A stretch of 64,000 nucleotides of DNA from assembly GCA_030765055.1 (NCBI GenBank), contig CM060953.1:15258846-15322845 (forward strand), given 5' to 3'. The translations under genes were made by a program, and so were the position numbers. The notes under the pieces are model-generated. The model worked only from the letters and a program-made list of their open reading frames with translations, searched no databases and had not been told where the DNA came from. Shown piece after piece: positions 42,504 through 54,064 of this stretch (positions within the stretch are counted from its first letter, which is position 1; every line of letters begins with the position of its first letter). The DNA comes from Mantis religiosa. Lineage: Eukaryota; Arthropoda; Insecta; Mantodea; Mantidae.

Positions 42504-43337
42504 TGGCATAAATGGGAAGACACGCTTTCCTATAAATGCTGTCAGAAAACCTCAACAAGAGGTTTTGTAAAAAATGGCTTTAAGGAACAGTTCTGATGAC
42601 AGAATCTTGTGGAACACCTCTTAAGTTTTGTTTGTTAAAGCGACATTAAGTACATACAAGTCAGAAATGTGTATAGTACTTTAGTTGTCTAATGTTTTGT
42701 GTATTTCTTGTATAAGCAAGGACAGTATTATCGTACGATGTTGCTGTAGAAACGTACTTCTTTCATTGTATTTTAATGACAACTGCTCTGACATACTGAA
42801 CATCAGTAGATGTACGAACACAAGAGTGGTGGTTGAAGGAGAGCAGCAATTCTCTGACATCAATCAGGCTCATTATCGAAGAACAGGTCTTTCCCTTTTT
42901 CTTCTCCTCCTCTGTAAACACCGACTTCATCAGTGGCAAAACTTTCCAGTCGAGAAGAGGGAACGAAAATTTAATTTTGTTTGTTCATTAGCGCCGATTT
43001 CACGTTATGACTGGAGAAACTAGGCGTAGCGCCACTCCCCCCCCCCCTCACTTAAATAAATATTGAAGGAAAGAAATCATCTTTTAATGTATTTTCGTTG
43101 CAGAAATTCAGTTTCCAAGGAGTCATCTCACTGCGTTTTTAATTACGGAATGAAACATTCCTGAGTAATTTGTTCTACAAAATTATTTAATGCACCAAAC
43201 TATCTAAAGAAAAATGTAAAAAATAATTTTGTTATATATTCTTGTGAAGGAAATGAAAAATCTCTCCATTATATCTACAGTGCATAACATTTAAAATTCC
43301 TCTAATAACTAATTGCAGTAAGTGTTGCATTCGGCAC
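42504..43337. other. Spacer between arrays B and C
   Basis: Unique-looking sequence; the frames at 42681-42863 (minus) and 42685-43023 (plus) overlap and have no motifs. A run of about ten C lies at 43038-43048. Confidence 0.5.
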
Positions 43338-46300
43338 AGAAAAACCTGCAACGTTAAGTCATATCGGACGATGAATGAAATGATGTTCAAATAAGTACAG
43401 GTTACATAGAGCGTAGAGTTACCAGACATTCATCTTTCAGGATAAGATAAAACCTCCAACGTTAACTCAAAGCGGACGATGTTCAAATGAGTACAGTGTA
43501 CATAGAGCTTAGAGTTACCAGACATTCATCTTTCAGCATAAGAGAAAACCTCCAACGTTAAGTCATATCGGGCGATGAATGAAATGATGTTCAAATAAGT
43601 ACAGGGTACATAGAGCTTAGAGTTACCAGACATTCATCTTTCAGGATAAGATAAAACCTCCAACGTTAACTCAAAGCGGACGATGTTCAAATGAGTACAG
43701 TGTACATAGAGCTTAGAGTTACCAGACATTCATCTTTCAGGATAAGAGAAAACCTCCAACGTTAAGTCATATCTGACGATGAATGAAATGGTCTTCAAAT
43801 GAGTACAGTGTACATAGAGCTTAGAGTTACCAGACATTCATCTTTCAGCATAAGAGAAAACCTCCAACGTTAAGTCATATCGGACGATGAATGAAATGAT
43901 GTTCAAATAAGTACAGGGTACATAGAGCTTAGAGCTACCAGACATTCATCTTTCAGGATAAGAGAAAACCTCCAACGTTAAGTCATATCTGACGATGAAT
44001 GAAATGGTCTTCAAATGAGTACAGGGTACATAGAGCTTAGAGTTACCTGACATTCATCTTTCAGGATAAGAGAAAACCTCCAACGTTAAGTCATATCGGA
44101 CGATGAATGAAATGGTGTTCAAATAAGTACAGGGTACATAGAGCTTACAGTTACCTGACATTCATCTTTCAGGATAAGAGAAAACCTACAATGTTAAGTC
44201 ATATCGGACGATGAATGAAATGATGTTCAAATGAGTACAGGGTACATAGAGCTTAGAGTTACCTGACATTCATCTTTCAGGATAAGAGAAAACCTACAAT
44301 GTTAAGTCATATCGGACGATGAATGAAATGATGTTCAAATAAGTACAGGGTACATAGAGCTTAGAGTTAGCAGACACTCATCTTTCAGGATAAGAGAAAA
44401 CCTCCAACGTTAAGTCATATCTGACGATGAATGAAATGGTGTTCAAATGAGTACAGGGTACATAGAGCTTAGAGTTACCTGACACTCATCTTTCAGGATA
44501 AGAGAAAACCTCCAACGTTAAGTCATATCTGACGATGAATGAAATGGTGTTCAAATGAGTACAGGGTACATAGAGCTTAGAGTTACCTGACACTCATCTT
44601 TCAGGATAAGAGAAAACCTCCAACGTTAAGTCATATCTGACGATGAATGAAATGGTGTTCAAATATGTACAGAGTACATAGAGCTTAGATTTACCTGACA
44701 TTCTTCATTCAGGATAAGAGTAAACCTACAACGTTAAGTCATATCGGACGATGAATAAAATGATGTTCAGATGAGTACAGGGTACATAGAGCTTAGGGAT
44801 ACCAGACATTCATCTTTCAGGATAAGAGAAAACCTCCAACGTTAAGTCATATCGGACGATGAATGAAATGGTGTTCAAATGAGTACAGGGTACATAGAGC
44901 TTAGAGTTACCTGACATTCTTCATTCAGGATAAGAGTAAACCTACAACGTTAAGTCATATCGGACGATGAATAAAATGATGTTCAGATGAGTACAGGGTA
45001 CATAGAGCTTAGGGATACCAGACATTCATCTTTCAGGATAAGAGGAAACCTCCAACGTTAAGTCATATCGGACGATGAATGAAATGGTGTTCAAATGAGT
45101 ACAGGGCACATAGAGCTTAGAGTTACCTGACATTCTTCATTCAGTATATGAGAAAACCTCCAACGTTAAGTCATATCGGACGATGAATGAAATGATGTTC
45201 AAATAAGTACAGGGTACACAGAGCTTAGAGTTACCAGACATTCATCTTTCAGGATAAGAGAAAACCTCCAACGTTAAGTCATATCGGACGATGAATGAAA
45301 TGATGTTCAAATAAGTACAGGGCACATAGAGCTTAGAGCTACCAGACATTCATCTTTCAGGATAAGAGAAAACCTCCAACGTTAAGTCATATCGGACGAT
45401 GAGTGAAATGATGTTCAAATAAGTACTGGGCACATAGAGCTTAGAGTTACCAGACATTCGTCTTTCAGGATAAGAGAAAACCTCCAACATTAAGTCATAT
45501 CGACGATGAATGAAATGATGTTCAAATAAGTACAGGGTACATAGAGCTTAGAGTTACCAGACAGTCATCTTTCAGGATAAGGGAAAACCTCCAACGTTAA
45601 GTCATATCGGACGATGAATGAAATGATGTTCAAATGAGCACAGGGTACAAAGAGCTTTGAGTTACCAGACATTCATCTTTCAGGATAAGGGAAAACCTCC
45701 AACGTTAAGTCGTATAGGACGATGAATGAAATGATGTTCAAATAAGTACAGGGTACATAGAGCTTAGAGTTACCAGACATTCATCTTTCAGGATAAGAGG
45801 AAGCCTCCAACGATAAGTCATGACGGACGATAAATGAAATGATGTTCAAATAAGCACAGGGTACATAGAGCTTAGAATTACCAGACATTCATCTTTCAGG
45901 ATAAGAGAAAGCCTCCAACGTTAAGTCATATCGGACGATGAATGAAATGATGTTCAAATAAGTACAGGATACATAGAGCTTAGAGTTACCAGACATTCAT
46001 CTTTCAGGGTAAGGGAAAACCTTCAACGTTAAGTCATATCTGACGATGAATGAAATGATGTTCAAATGAGTACAGGGTACATAGAGCTTAGAGTTACCAG
46101 GCAATCATCTTTCAGGATAAGAGAAAACCTCCAACGTCAAGTCATATCGGACGATGAATGAAATGATGTTCAAGTGAGTACAGAGTACATAGAGCTTAGA
46201 GTTACCAGACATTTATCTTTCAGGATAAGAGTAAACCTAAAACGTTAAGTCATATCGGACGATGAATGAAATGATGTTCAAATGAGTACAGGGTACATAG

Positions 46301-47195
46301 AGCTTAGAGATTCCAGACATTCATCTTTCAGGATAAGAGAAAACCTCCAACGTTAAGTCATATCGGACGACGAATGAAATGATGTTCAAATAAGTACAGG
46401 GTTCATAGAGCTTAGAGTTACCAGACATTCATCTTTCAGGATAAGATAAAACCTCCAAGGTTAAGTCATATCGGACGATGAATGAAATGATGTTCAAATA
46501 AGTACAGGGTACATAGAGCTTAGAGTTATCTGAAATTCATCTTTCGGGATAAGATAAAACCTCCAACGTTAAGTCATATCGGACGATGAATGAAATGATG
46601 TTCAAATAAGTACAGGATACATAGAGCTTAGAGTTACCAGACATTCATCTTTCAGGATAAGAAAAAACCTCCAACGTTAAGTCATATCGGACGATGAATG
46701 AAATGATGTTCAAATGAGTACAGGGTACATAGAGCTTAGAGTTACTAGACATTCATCTTTCATTATAAGAGAAAACCTCCAACTTTAAGTCATATCGGAC
46801 GATGAATAAAATGATGTTTAAATAAGTACAGGGTACATAGAGCTTAGAGGTACCAGACATTCATCTTTCAGGATAAGGGAAAACCCCCAACGTTAAGTCA
46901 TATCGGACGATGAATGAAATGATGTTCAAATAAGTACAGGGTACATAGAGCTTAGAGTTGCCAGACATTCATCTTTCAGGATAAGAGAAAACCTCCAACG
47001 TTAAGTCATATCGTACGATGAATGAAATGATGTTCAATTTAGTACAGGGTACATAGAGCTTAGAGTTACCAGACATTCATCTTTCAGGATAAGATAAAAC
47101 CTCCAACGTTAAGTCATATCGGACGATGAATGAAATGATGTTCAAATAAGTACAGGGTACACAGAGCTTATAGTTACGAAACATTTATTTTTCAG
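43338..47195 (+). repeat. 108-bp satellite, array C
   Basis: About 36 units, the longest array of the window, same orientation as arrays A and F. Local blocks with shared variants show several rounds of duplication: CATATCTGACGATGAATGAA with ACTCATCTTTCAGG (44400-44680), and TTCTTCATTCAGGATAAGAG (44700, 44930). No coding potential. Confidence 0.95.
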
Positions 47196-47310
47196 GATAA
47201 GGGATTACCCCAGGAAAATCTAATCAACTTGATGGAAATTCGAACTTTGCACGTCGGGAATTTATTGTGGACACGCAACCGCCGTACAACAGCGACTGCT
47301 GCCAAATTTA
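47196..47310 (-). mobile_element. S1-type SINE head closing array C
   Basis: Minus strand: GGCGGTTGCGTGTCCACAAT, TCCCGACGTGCAAAG, B box AAGTTCGAATTTCC, ATCAAGTTGATTAGATTTTC, CTGGGGTAATCCCTTATCCT, continuing into the satellite unit exactly as the head joins the body at 20248. Decayed but collinear. Confidence 0.65.
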
Positions 47311-47689
47311 AACAAGAGTGATTTTGAGAATTCATAAATAGTAAATGCGAGCTGAATTAAATTTTAAAAATATGCTTTTGTTTTGTAAATGCTAAAATGC
47401 TATCAGTAAAATAAATAGCAGCTTTCGTGAGCCATAGACAATTTTTTAGTGTTTGGTGTAACAATTGAAGTAGTGAGATTCTGCAGCTGCTAAGTCAATG
47501 TTTTTGAGAAATTGTGTTATGCACATGATAGTACTCTGAATACCAGTTCTGTAATAGTGTTAAAAGATTTACGGATCAAATGTTAGGTGAACATATTATG
47601 ACTCTGACATGTTGAATGGCCATCAATTTTAGAAATAAAAGTTGTTAAGCCATTATTTTCGAGTTAGATGTTGTTAAGTCAAGTAGTTG
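47311..47689. other. No feature recognised
   Basis: AT-rich; nothing assigned. Confidence 0.55.
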
Positions 47690-47878
47690 CCGCATTAGCC
47701 GCTTGGCGGTGCAACTACACAGTGCTCCTTGGCATTAGCCGTTTCAGCATTCTTGGAAACCCCCGAAGAAACCCTTGGGTAAAGTAGGCGGGCCACAGGA
47801 ATCAAACCCGGACCTTCCGAATACAGCCACAGCCATCCCTCGCTCGGTAGCTAGGTAGGGCACGTAACAATAAAGCCT
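47690..47878 (-). mobile_element. tRNA-derived SINE, S4 family
   Basis: Minus strand: CTACCTAGCTACCGAGCGAG (A-box region), GGAAGGTCCGGGTTTGATTC (B box), then GTGGCCCGCCTACTTTACCC, GGGTTTCTTCGGGGGTTTCC and GGAGCACTGTGTAGTTGCAC. Only one copy in the window. Confidence 0.6.
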
Positions 47879-48357
47879 ACAACCACCTGTTTGTTTTTAC
47901 TGATCGAAGTGTACAATGCACGTGACGTTTGTAGTGCATTAATTGCCTTAATTCCTCACGGGAACATCTCATTAAAACTCGTCGGCTAAAGCATCGTTAA
48001 AACTAACAACCGGTGTGGCACTATAAAAGCTGTTTAAACGACATTTCGTATTAACGCGCTCGCACAAATATACGCTTAAGTAGCTACACAAACACCATTC
48101 AGAAATCTCCTCCTTCTTCCCCTCTGCGATATACAATTAAACCTTTGATTTAAATCTCCTCCGTGTTCAACTTATAGATGACAGGAGGGTATTATGGAAT
48201 ATATTTTTAAAAGTAACTCCTTTTTCTAAAGATAAAAATCACCAAATCATCATGTTCATAATTATGATGAACTGTTACTTGAAAGTTGCTATTTATTTAC
48301 TTGTCATAAAAATGTATTTAGAAAAATTTTGCACACGGAGGTTAGTATGAAATACTC
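47879..48357. other. Mostly unassigned; contains an extra GGGTATTATGGAATA motif
   Basis: The motif at 48187-48201 is the same as the terminus at 48358. Otherwise AT-rich with no gene. Confidence 0.45.
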
Positions 48358-48698
48358 GGGTATTATGGAATAGGTAGTTTAAAACATGGTAAAAGAAGTT
48401 GGTTTAAATAAAACTTGTGCTTTATGGTGCACAAACTTCAGCTTATGTATAATAGACCGACAAAATGGACAAGAGGAAATTCACTTTAAGCTGGCTTTAC
48501 TTTTTTTTTTTACCAAAATCGTTAGCCTAGTGTTCCTTTTTATAAATATACAGCTAGAATACGCCTCTTTAGTGTTCCTTAAGGTTTTTTCACAAAGTAA
48601 CTTGAACTGTTTTCAATTTCGCCGACGCACACACAACGTTTTTCTTTTACAGCAAACTGCTTGACGCACTTCAGTCACGAATTACTCTGAACTCAACT

Positions 48699-50606
48699 GT
48701 GAAATCCATTGACTCACTTGCTAAGATTCACAACGCCTTTTGCCATCCTTCCTGGAGTGAAATGCTCTCGAGTTCTATCATTGGATGCTCACTAAACTGT
48801 CTTGGTTTGTTGTCACGCGATGTTCTGACTTCATTGAACTGTCGCACCCAGGAACGTACATTAGTCACATCCATGGTACCATCAACACATGCCTCACTAA
48901 ACTGTCTTGGTTTGTTGTCACGCGATGTTCTGGCTTCATTGAACTGTCGCACCCGGGAACGTACATTAGACACATCCATGGTACCATCAACACCTGCCTC
49001 ACTAAACTGTCTTGGTTTGTTGTCACGCGATGTTCTGTCTTTATTGAACTGTCACACCCAGGAACGTACATTAGACACATCCATGGTACCATCACCACAT
49101 GCCTCACTCAACTGTCTTGGTTTGTTGTTACACGATGTTCTACCTTCATTGAACTGTCACACCCAGGAACGTACATTAGACTCATCCATGGTACCATCAC
49201 CACATGCCTCACTTAACTGTCTTGGTTTGTTGTTACACGATGTTCTGTCTTCATTGAACTGTCACACCCAGGAACGTACATTAGACACATCCATGGTACC
49301 ATCACCACATGCCTCACTTAACTGTCTTGGTTTGTTGTTACACGATGTTCTACCTTCATTGAACTGTGACACCCAGGAACGTACATTAGGCACATCCATG
49401 GTAACATCACCACATGCCTCACTTAACTGTCTTGGTTTGTTGACACGCGATGTTCTGCCTTCATTGAACTGTCACACCCAGGAACGTACATTAGAGACAT
49501 CCATGGTAACATCACCACATGTCTCACTTACCTGTCTTGGTTTGTTGTCACACGATGTTCTGTCTTCATTGAACTGTCACACCCAGGAGCGTACATTAGA
49601 CACATCCATGGCACCATCACCACATGTCTCACTTAACTGTCTTGGTTTGTTGTCACACGATGTTCTGCCTTCTTTGAACTGTCACACCCAGGAACGTACA
49701 TTAGACACATCCATGGTACCATCACCACATGCCTCACTCAACTGTCTTGGTTTGTTGTCACACGATGTTCTGCCTTCATTGAACTGTCACACCCAGGAAC
49801 GTACATTAGACACATCCATGGTAACATCACCACATGCCTCACTTAACTGTCTTGGTTTGTTGTCACACGATGTTCTGCCTTCTTTGAACTGTCACACCCA
49901 GGAACGTACATTAGACACATCCATGGTACCATCACCACATGCCTCACTCAACTGTCTTGGTTTGTTGTCACACGATGTTCTGCCTTCATTGAACTGTCAC
50001 ACCCAGGAACGTACATTAGACACATCCATGGTACCATCATCACATGCCTCACTGAACTGTCTTGGTTTGTTGTCACACGATGTTCTGCCTTCATTGAACT
50101 GGCACACCCAGGAACGTACATTAGACACATCCATGGTAACATCACCACATGCCTCACTTAACTGTCTTGGTTTGTTGTCACACGATGTTCTGCCTTCATT
50201 GAACTGTCACACCCAGGAACGTACATTAGACACATCCATGGTAACATCACCACATGCCTCACTTAACTGTCTTGGTTTGTTGTCACACGATGTTCTGCCT
50301 TCATTGAACTGTCATACCCAGGAACGTACATTAGACACATCCAAGGTAACATCACCACTTGCCTCACTTTACTGTCTTGGTTTGTTGCCACACGATGTTC
50401 TGTCTTCATTGAACTGTCACACCCAGGAACGTACATTAGGCACATCCATGGTAACATCACCACATGTCTCACTTAATTGTCTTGGTTTGTCGTCACACGA
50501 TGTTCTGCCTTCATTGAACTGTCATACCCAGGAATGCACTTTAGAGACATCCGTGGTAACATCACCACATGTCTCACTCAACTTGGATAATGAACCTTTA
50601 AAGTAA
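48699..50606 (+). other. 635-codon open frame across the 105-bp array
   Basis: The plus-strand frame stays open through all repeats because the unit is 35 codons long and lacks a stop in this phase. It encodes repeats of SLNCLGLLSHDVLPSLNCHT and QERTLDTSMVPSPHA. It is antisense to the transposase-derived reading and has no known relatives to my knowledge. Probably a passive frame rather than a gene, though expression cannot be excluded from sequence alone. Confidence 0.3.
48789..50595 (-). repeat. 105-bp minisatellite derived from mariner transposase HTH codons
   Basis: About 17 tandem units of 105 bp. On the minus strand each unit encodes, in one frame, LSEACGDGTMDVSNVRSWV, then CGA or TGA, then QFNEGRTSCDNKPRQ, matching the N-terminal HTH and linker of the mariner at 20.6 kb (HHQLSDACGDGTMDVSN). 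The unit begins at the LSEACG position and ends just before the expected GRP linker. The two leftmost units retain Arg (CGA) and the others have TGA, a CpG-type change. At the right edge the sequence runs on into VHYP-S, similar to IHHQL, so upstream mariner sequence is present there. Units 9-12 form a 210-bp dimer duplication. Confidence 0.9.
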
Positions 50607-50890
50607 TAGAAAACACGTTTTCACGTAAAACGACTACAATATAAGAAACTACAATTCTTACACTTGACATCAATGTTCAAGTCACATGGGTATTAGTGGG
50701 TTAAAATGGTTGAAAAACATCTGAACATCGCAAAACACACTTTGTTCTGTAACAAAAATAAGCTGTCAACTGTCACTGCAGTGCAGAGTCTTTGTTGACT
50801 ACTTCATGGCACTCCCACATGATAGCAGCAGCAAATAGAGTCAAAATCTTGGTAATTCCATATTTTCCGCCTATTCCGTAATACCCTAAT

Positions 50891-52304
50891 TTCCTCTACA
50901 TATAAATACCTTAACAAAACTCTTTACTACCACAATCATACTACCTTCCCTATCACTAATTTATAGCAAGTAGAAGACCTCATCCAGAAACACGATACTG
51001 AGATTTCTCCGAAAATTCACGTTTCGAAGTCCCCAAATAAAATGTTAAAAAGTTATTTGTAAGCATATGGAAAGTAAAACTGAAAAACAAAATGTATTTA
51101 AGCATCAAACTTAGCATTTATATCTCCATCTTTTTCCTTTAAAAAATACTCTCAAGATTTTGATTAAAAAGTACACACGTTTTAGGTAAGCACGGATGAA
51201 TCGGATCAAAGTTCCAAAAATCTTTCACAAAAGTCCATTTGTCACGTAAATATGAAAGCGTGTACCGTTAAATTGCAGCCTGGACATTCTAGATTATGTT
51301 AAATGTTATATTTCGATGAAGAATTTTTTGTATACTTCGGTTTTTATCTCTTTGCGAGTGGCATAGCTTGCGATTCGGAATGGAAAGGAAAACGCTGGTA
51401 ATCATGTAATCATGGAAACAAAATAACACATTTCTATACTTGTATATTCATATCTTTATGTATCTCACACACATTTTCCACAGATGAATTGCTTCTTTCG
51501 TATATCAACACAAATTTCCTGTTACCGTTCTCAATTTTTCTGATCATATTTGAGATTCGTTTCATTTATCGTCCGACATTATCGACGGAGAACATAAATT
51601 TGAAATAAAAATGAAGGAACATGTTTAAAACATTATTTCTGTGCGTTTCTTAAAATTCCGTCACGCAAAACAGCTAAATGTTTAACTTTGCAACATTCAA
51701 TTGTTCATGTATCTGTAGCAGGGATAAACCGAAACGAAAACAAGTACTGATTTTCCAAACGTGTGGTTTTTAATATGATATCCTGGGAAGTCGAGTCAGA
51801 ATGTCCTTTTGCTCTGACTCTGCCGCCACTTTATGAGTGGACATCGCAGTTTTATTTGAGAGCGGCTCCCGTTTTGCAGCACGGAAGGAAGATAAAACTC
51901 TTCCGAAGCAAAAAAGTTGCCGGTCGCAGAAAAGGTCGTCTTCTGTAATGGCTTTCTTATGGTCTGGATTGCTCGGCTATACAAAACAATATGCGCTACA
52001 GTCAGCAGTATTGGGACACATGAATTTCCCATTAAACCAAAAGCTATGTTTTATTAAAGGGCTTCTTCAAACGGCATCTAGGGAAGTCCTTAAAACTTCT
52101 TCCTTATAACATCTTCCAGGTTTCGTGTATTTACACAAATCTCTTCCTAACAGTTGCTAAGATTGAATTCTCTAACTTATTTCTAAATTTAACTGTTGCT
52201 TAAGTGTGTCATTCAACGCAGGAAACTCAGAAATATATAAAAAATCACATAACATTATTTGTTACAGAAATCAATCTGCAGAGAAACACAAGCAATAGAT
52301 ATTT
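50891..52304. other. No feature recognised
   Basis: About 1.4 kb of mixed AT-rich DNA. Overlapping frames at 51763-52109 and 52204-52410 show no motif. A lone ATCGTCCGACATTATCG near 51567 may be a scrap of satellite. Confidence 0.5.
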
Positions 52305-52400
52305 ATGGGATCGGGTACATAGTACAGGGTACCCAGAGTTTACAGTTGCCGGATATTCAACTTCCAGGATAGGGAAAACCTCCAACAGGTTTAATTCAAT
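52305..52400 (+). repeat. Isolated 108-bp satellite unit in opposite orientation to array D
   Basis: GTACAGGGTACCCAGAGTTT, ATTCAACTTCCAGGATAGGG and AAAACCTCCAAC are one diverged plus-oriented unit; about 25 bp later array D starts in the reverse orientation, giving an inverted junction. Confidence 0.75.
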
Positions 52401-52424
52401 GAATAATTGAATAAATCACTTCAT

Positions 52425-53155
52425 TCACTGTCCGATATGACTTAACGTTGGAGGTTTTCTCTTATCCTGAAAGATGAATGTCTGGTAACTCTAAGCTCTA
52501 TGTACCCTGTACTTATTTGAACATCATTTCCTTCATCGTCCGTTATAACTTAACGTTGGAGGTTTTCTCTTATCCTGAAAGATGAATGTCTGTTAACTCT
52601 AAGCTGTATGTACCCTGTACTCATTTGAACATAATTTCATTCATCGTCCGATATGACTTAACGTTGGAGGTTTTCTCTTATCCTGAAAGATGAATGTCTG
52701 TTAACTCTAAGCTGTATGTACCCTGTACTCATTTGAACATCATTTCATTCATCGTCTGATATGACTTAACATTGGAGGTTCTCTCTTATGCTGAAAGATG
52801 AATATCTGGTAACTCTAAGCTCTGTGTAACGTGTACTCATTTGAACATCATTTCATTCATCGTTGGAGGTTTTCTCTTATCCTGAAAGATGAATGTCTGT
52901 TAACTCTAAGCTGTATGTACCCTGTACTCATTTGAACATCATTTCATTTATCGTCCGATATGACTTAACGTTGGAGGTTCTCTCTTATGCTGAAAGATGA
53001 ATATCTGGTAACTCTAAGCTCTGTGTAACGTGTACTTATTTGAACATCATTTCATTCATCGTTGGATGTTTTCTCTTATCCTGAAAGATGAATGTCTGGT
53101 AACTCTAAGCTCTATGTACCCTGTATTCATTTGAATATCATTTCATTCATCATGG
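52425..53155 (-). repeat. 108-bp satellite, array D (reverse orientation)
   Basis: About 7 units. Some lack the stretch between TTCATTCATCG and TTGGAGGTTTTCTC (52855-52870 and 53055-53070), giving shortened units repeated as a block of about 200 bp. Confidence 0.93.
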
Positions 53156-53815
53156 GTGAACACTTAAGGTTGGAATGGGTAAATTAGAAGAAATAATTGA
53201 TGGAGGCTATGTAAGAATTTTAACATTTTTCTTTACAAGTGTTTTATATAATTTTTAATTTTGTTTTTGAAGCAGGTTAGGAGATGTGCATGTAATTCCG
53301 GTTTTGATGCGTATTTTCCTTGTTACGCACAATTACGGATACGAAAACGATAAAATTGTAACTAGATGTAAATGTATTCAAGGACTGCAACACTGTAAAT
53401 GTAATGCAAACCTTTGAGTTTATAGCGCGATCCGAACTTTATACCTGGGTATTAAAAACACTGCTGCGGCATTCAGAGTGGAACATGAGGGAAAAATAGA
53501 AAGGTAAATGAATAGACATCGCATATATCGACGTGGGGGGCATGATTCATCCGGATCTTGTGCGAGGACGTGACGAATGGAGCGGATTTTGCAAAAATAA
53601 ATAACATTTGACGTTTCGACATCAGTGACCTTAAGCCCCAGCAGAAGCAAATGTTTCCGGATTTATTCAGTACATATGTACGTGCTGTAAATATGAAACA
53701 AGACACGGGGCCGGGTTTTAAGCCAGATTAAGCCTTTGTGTAACTTTCTCTTTTAAGACGAACAGCGGCAGTAATATTAATGAACACGATTTATTGTACA
53801 ACGCTTCCTTTAAAC
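53156..53815. other. No feature recognised
   Basis: Two overlapping minus frames (53420-53706) without family motifs. Confidence 0.5.
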
Positions 53816-53817
53816 AA

Positions 53818-54050
53818 AAAATTCAATCAATTACAAGAGCTGTTCAATAAAGAATGATCATAATTTTTTACGGTCAATATTTTGGCACTAAAATTCTACC
53901 TTATTATATTCTGCTAGCTTAATGTGAAACAAACACGCCGTACTAATTTCATTGTTGCTATTCCTGGTTCCCGCCTGTGAGAACCAGGCAAATTCAAACT
54001 TGTTCAGTATCGCCTACGGCTGCAATGGAGGCAACACGCGAGGAACAATA
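53818..54050 (+). pseudogene. Mariner 5' terminus and start codon, truncated
   Basis: Terminus TACAAGAGCTGTTCAATAAA then GAATGATCATAATTTTTT, the same family as mariners B and E, a 5' UTR nearly identical to theirs, and an ATG at 54026 with METAREEQ-like codons (M E A T R E E Q Y A). It is cut by the CACTG element at 54065. This copy shows what lies at the B/E deletion point. Confidence 0.75.
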
Positions 54051-54064
54051 CGCGGCTTAGATAT

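Larger units (their letters stand above)
48358..50890. mobile_element. Element with inverted termini carrying a mariner-derived minisatellite
   Basis: Left end GGGTATTATGGAATAGG (48359-48375) and, reversed, right end GGGTATTACGGAATAGG (50874-50890) match at 16 of 17 bases. The right module (50620-50890) recurs in the 33-40 kb region. The interior has no recognisable transposase other than the 105-bp repeat. No target duplication was identified with certainty. The frame at 48386-48664 (plus) is unassigned. Confidence 0.5.
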
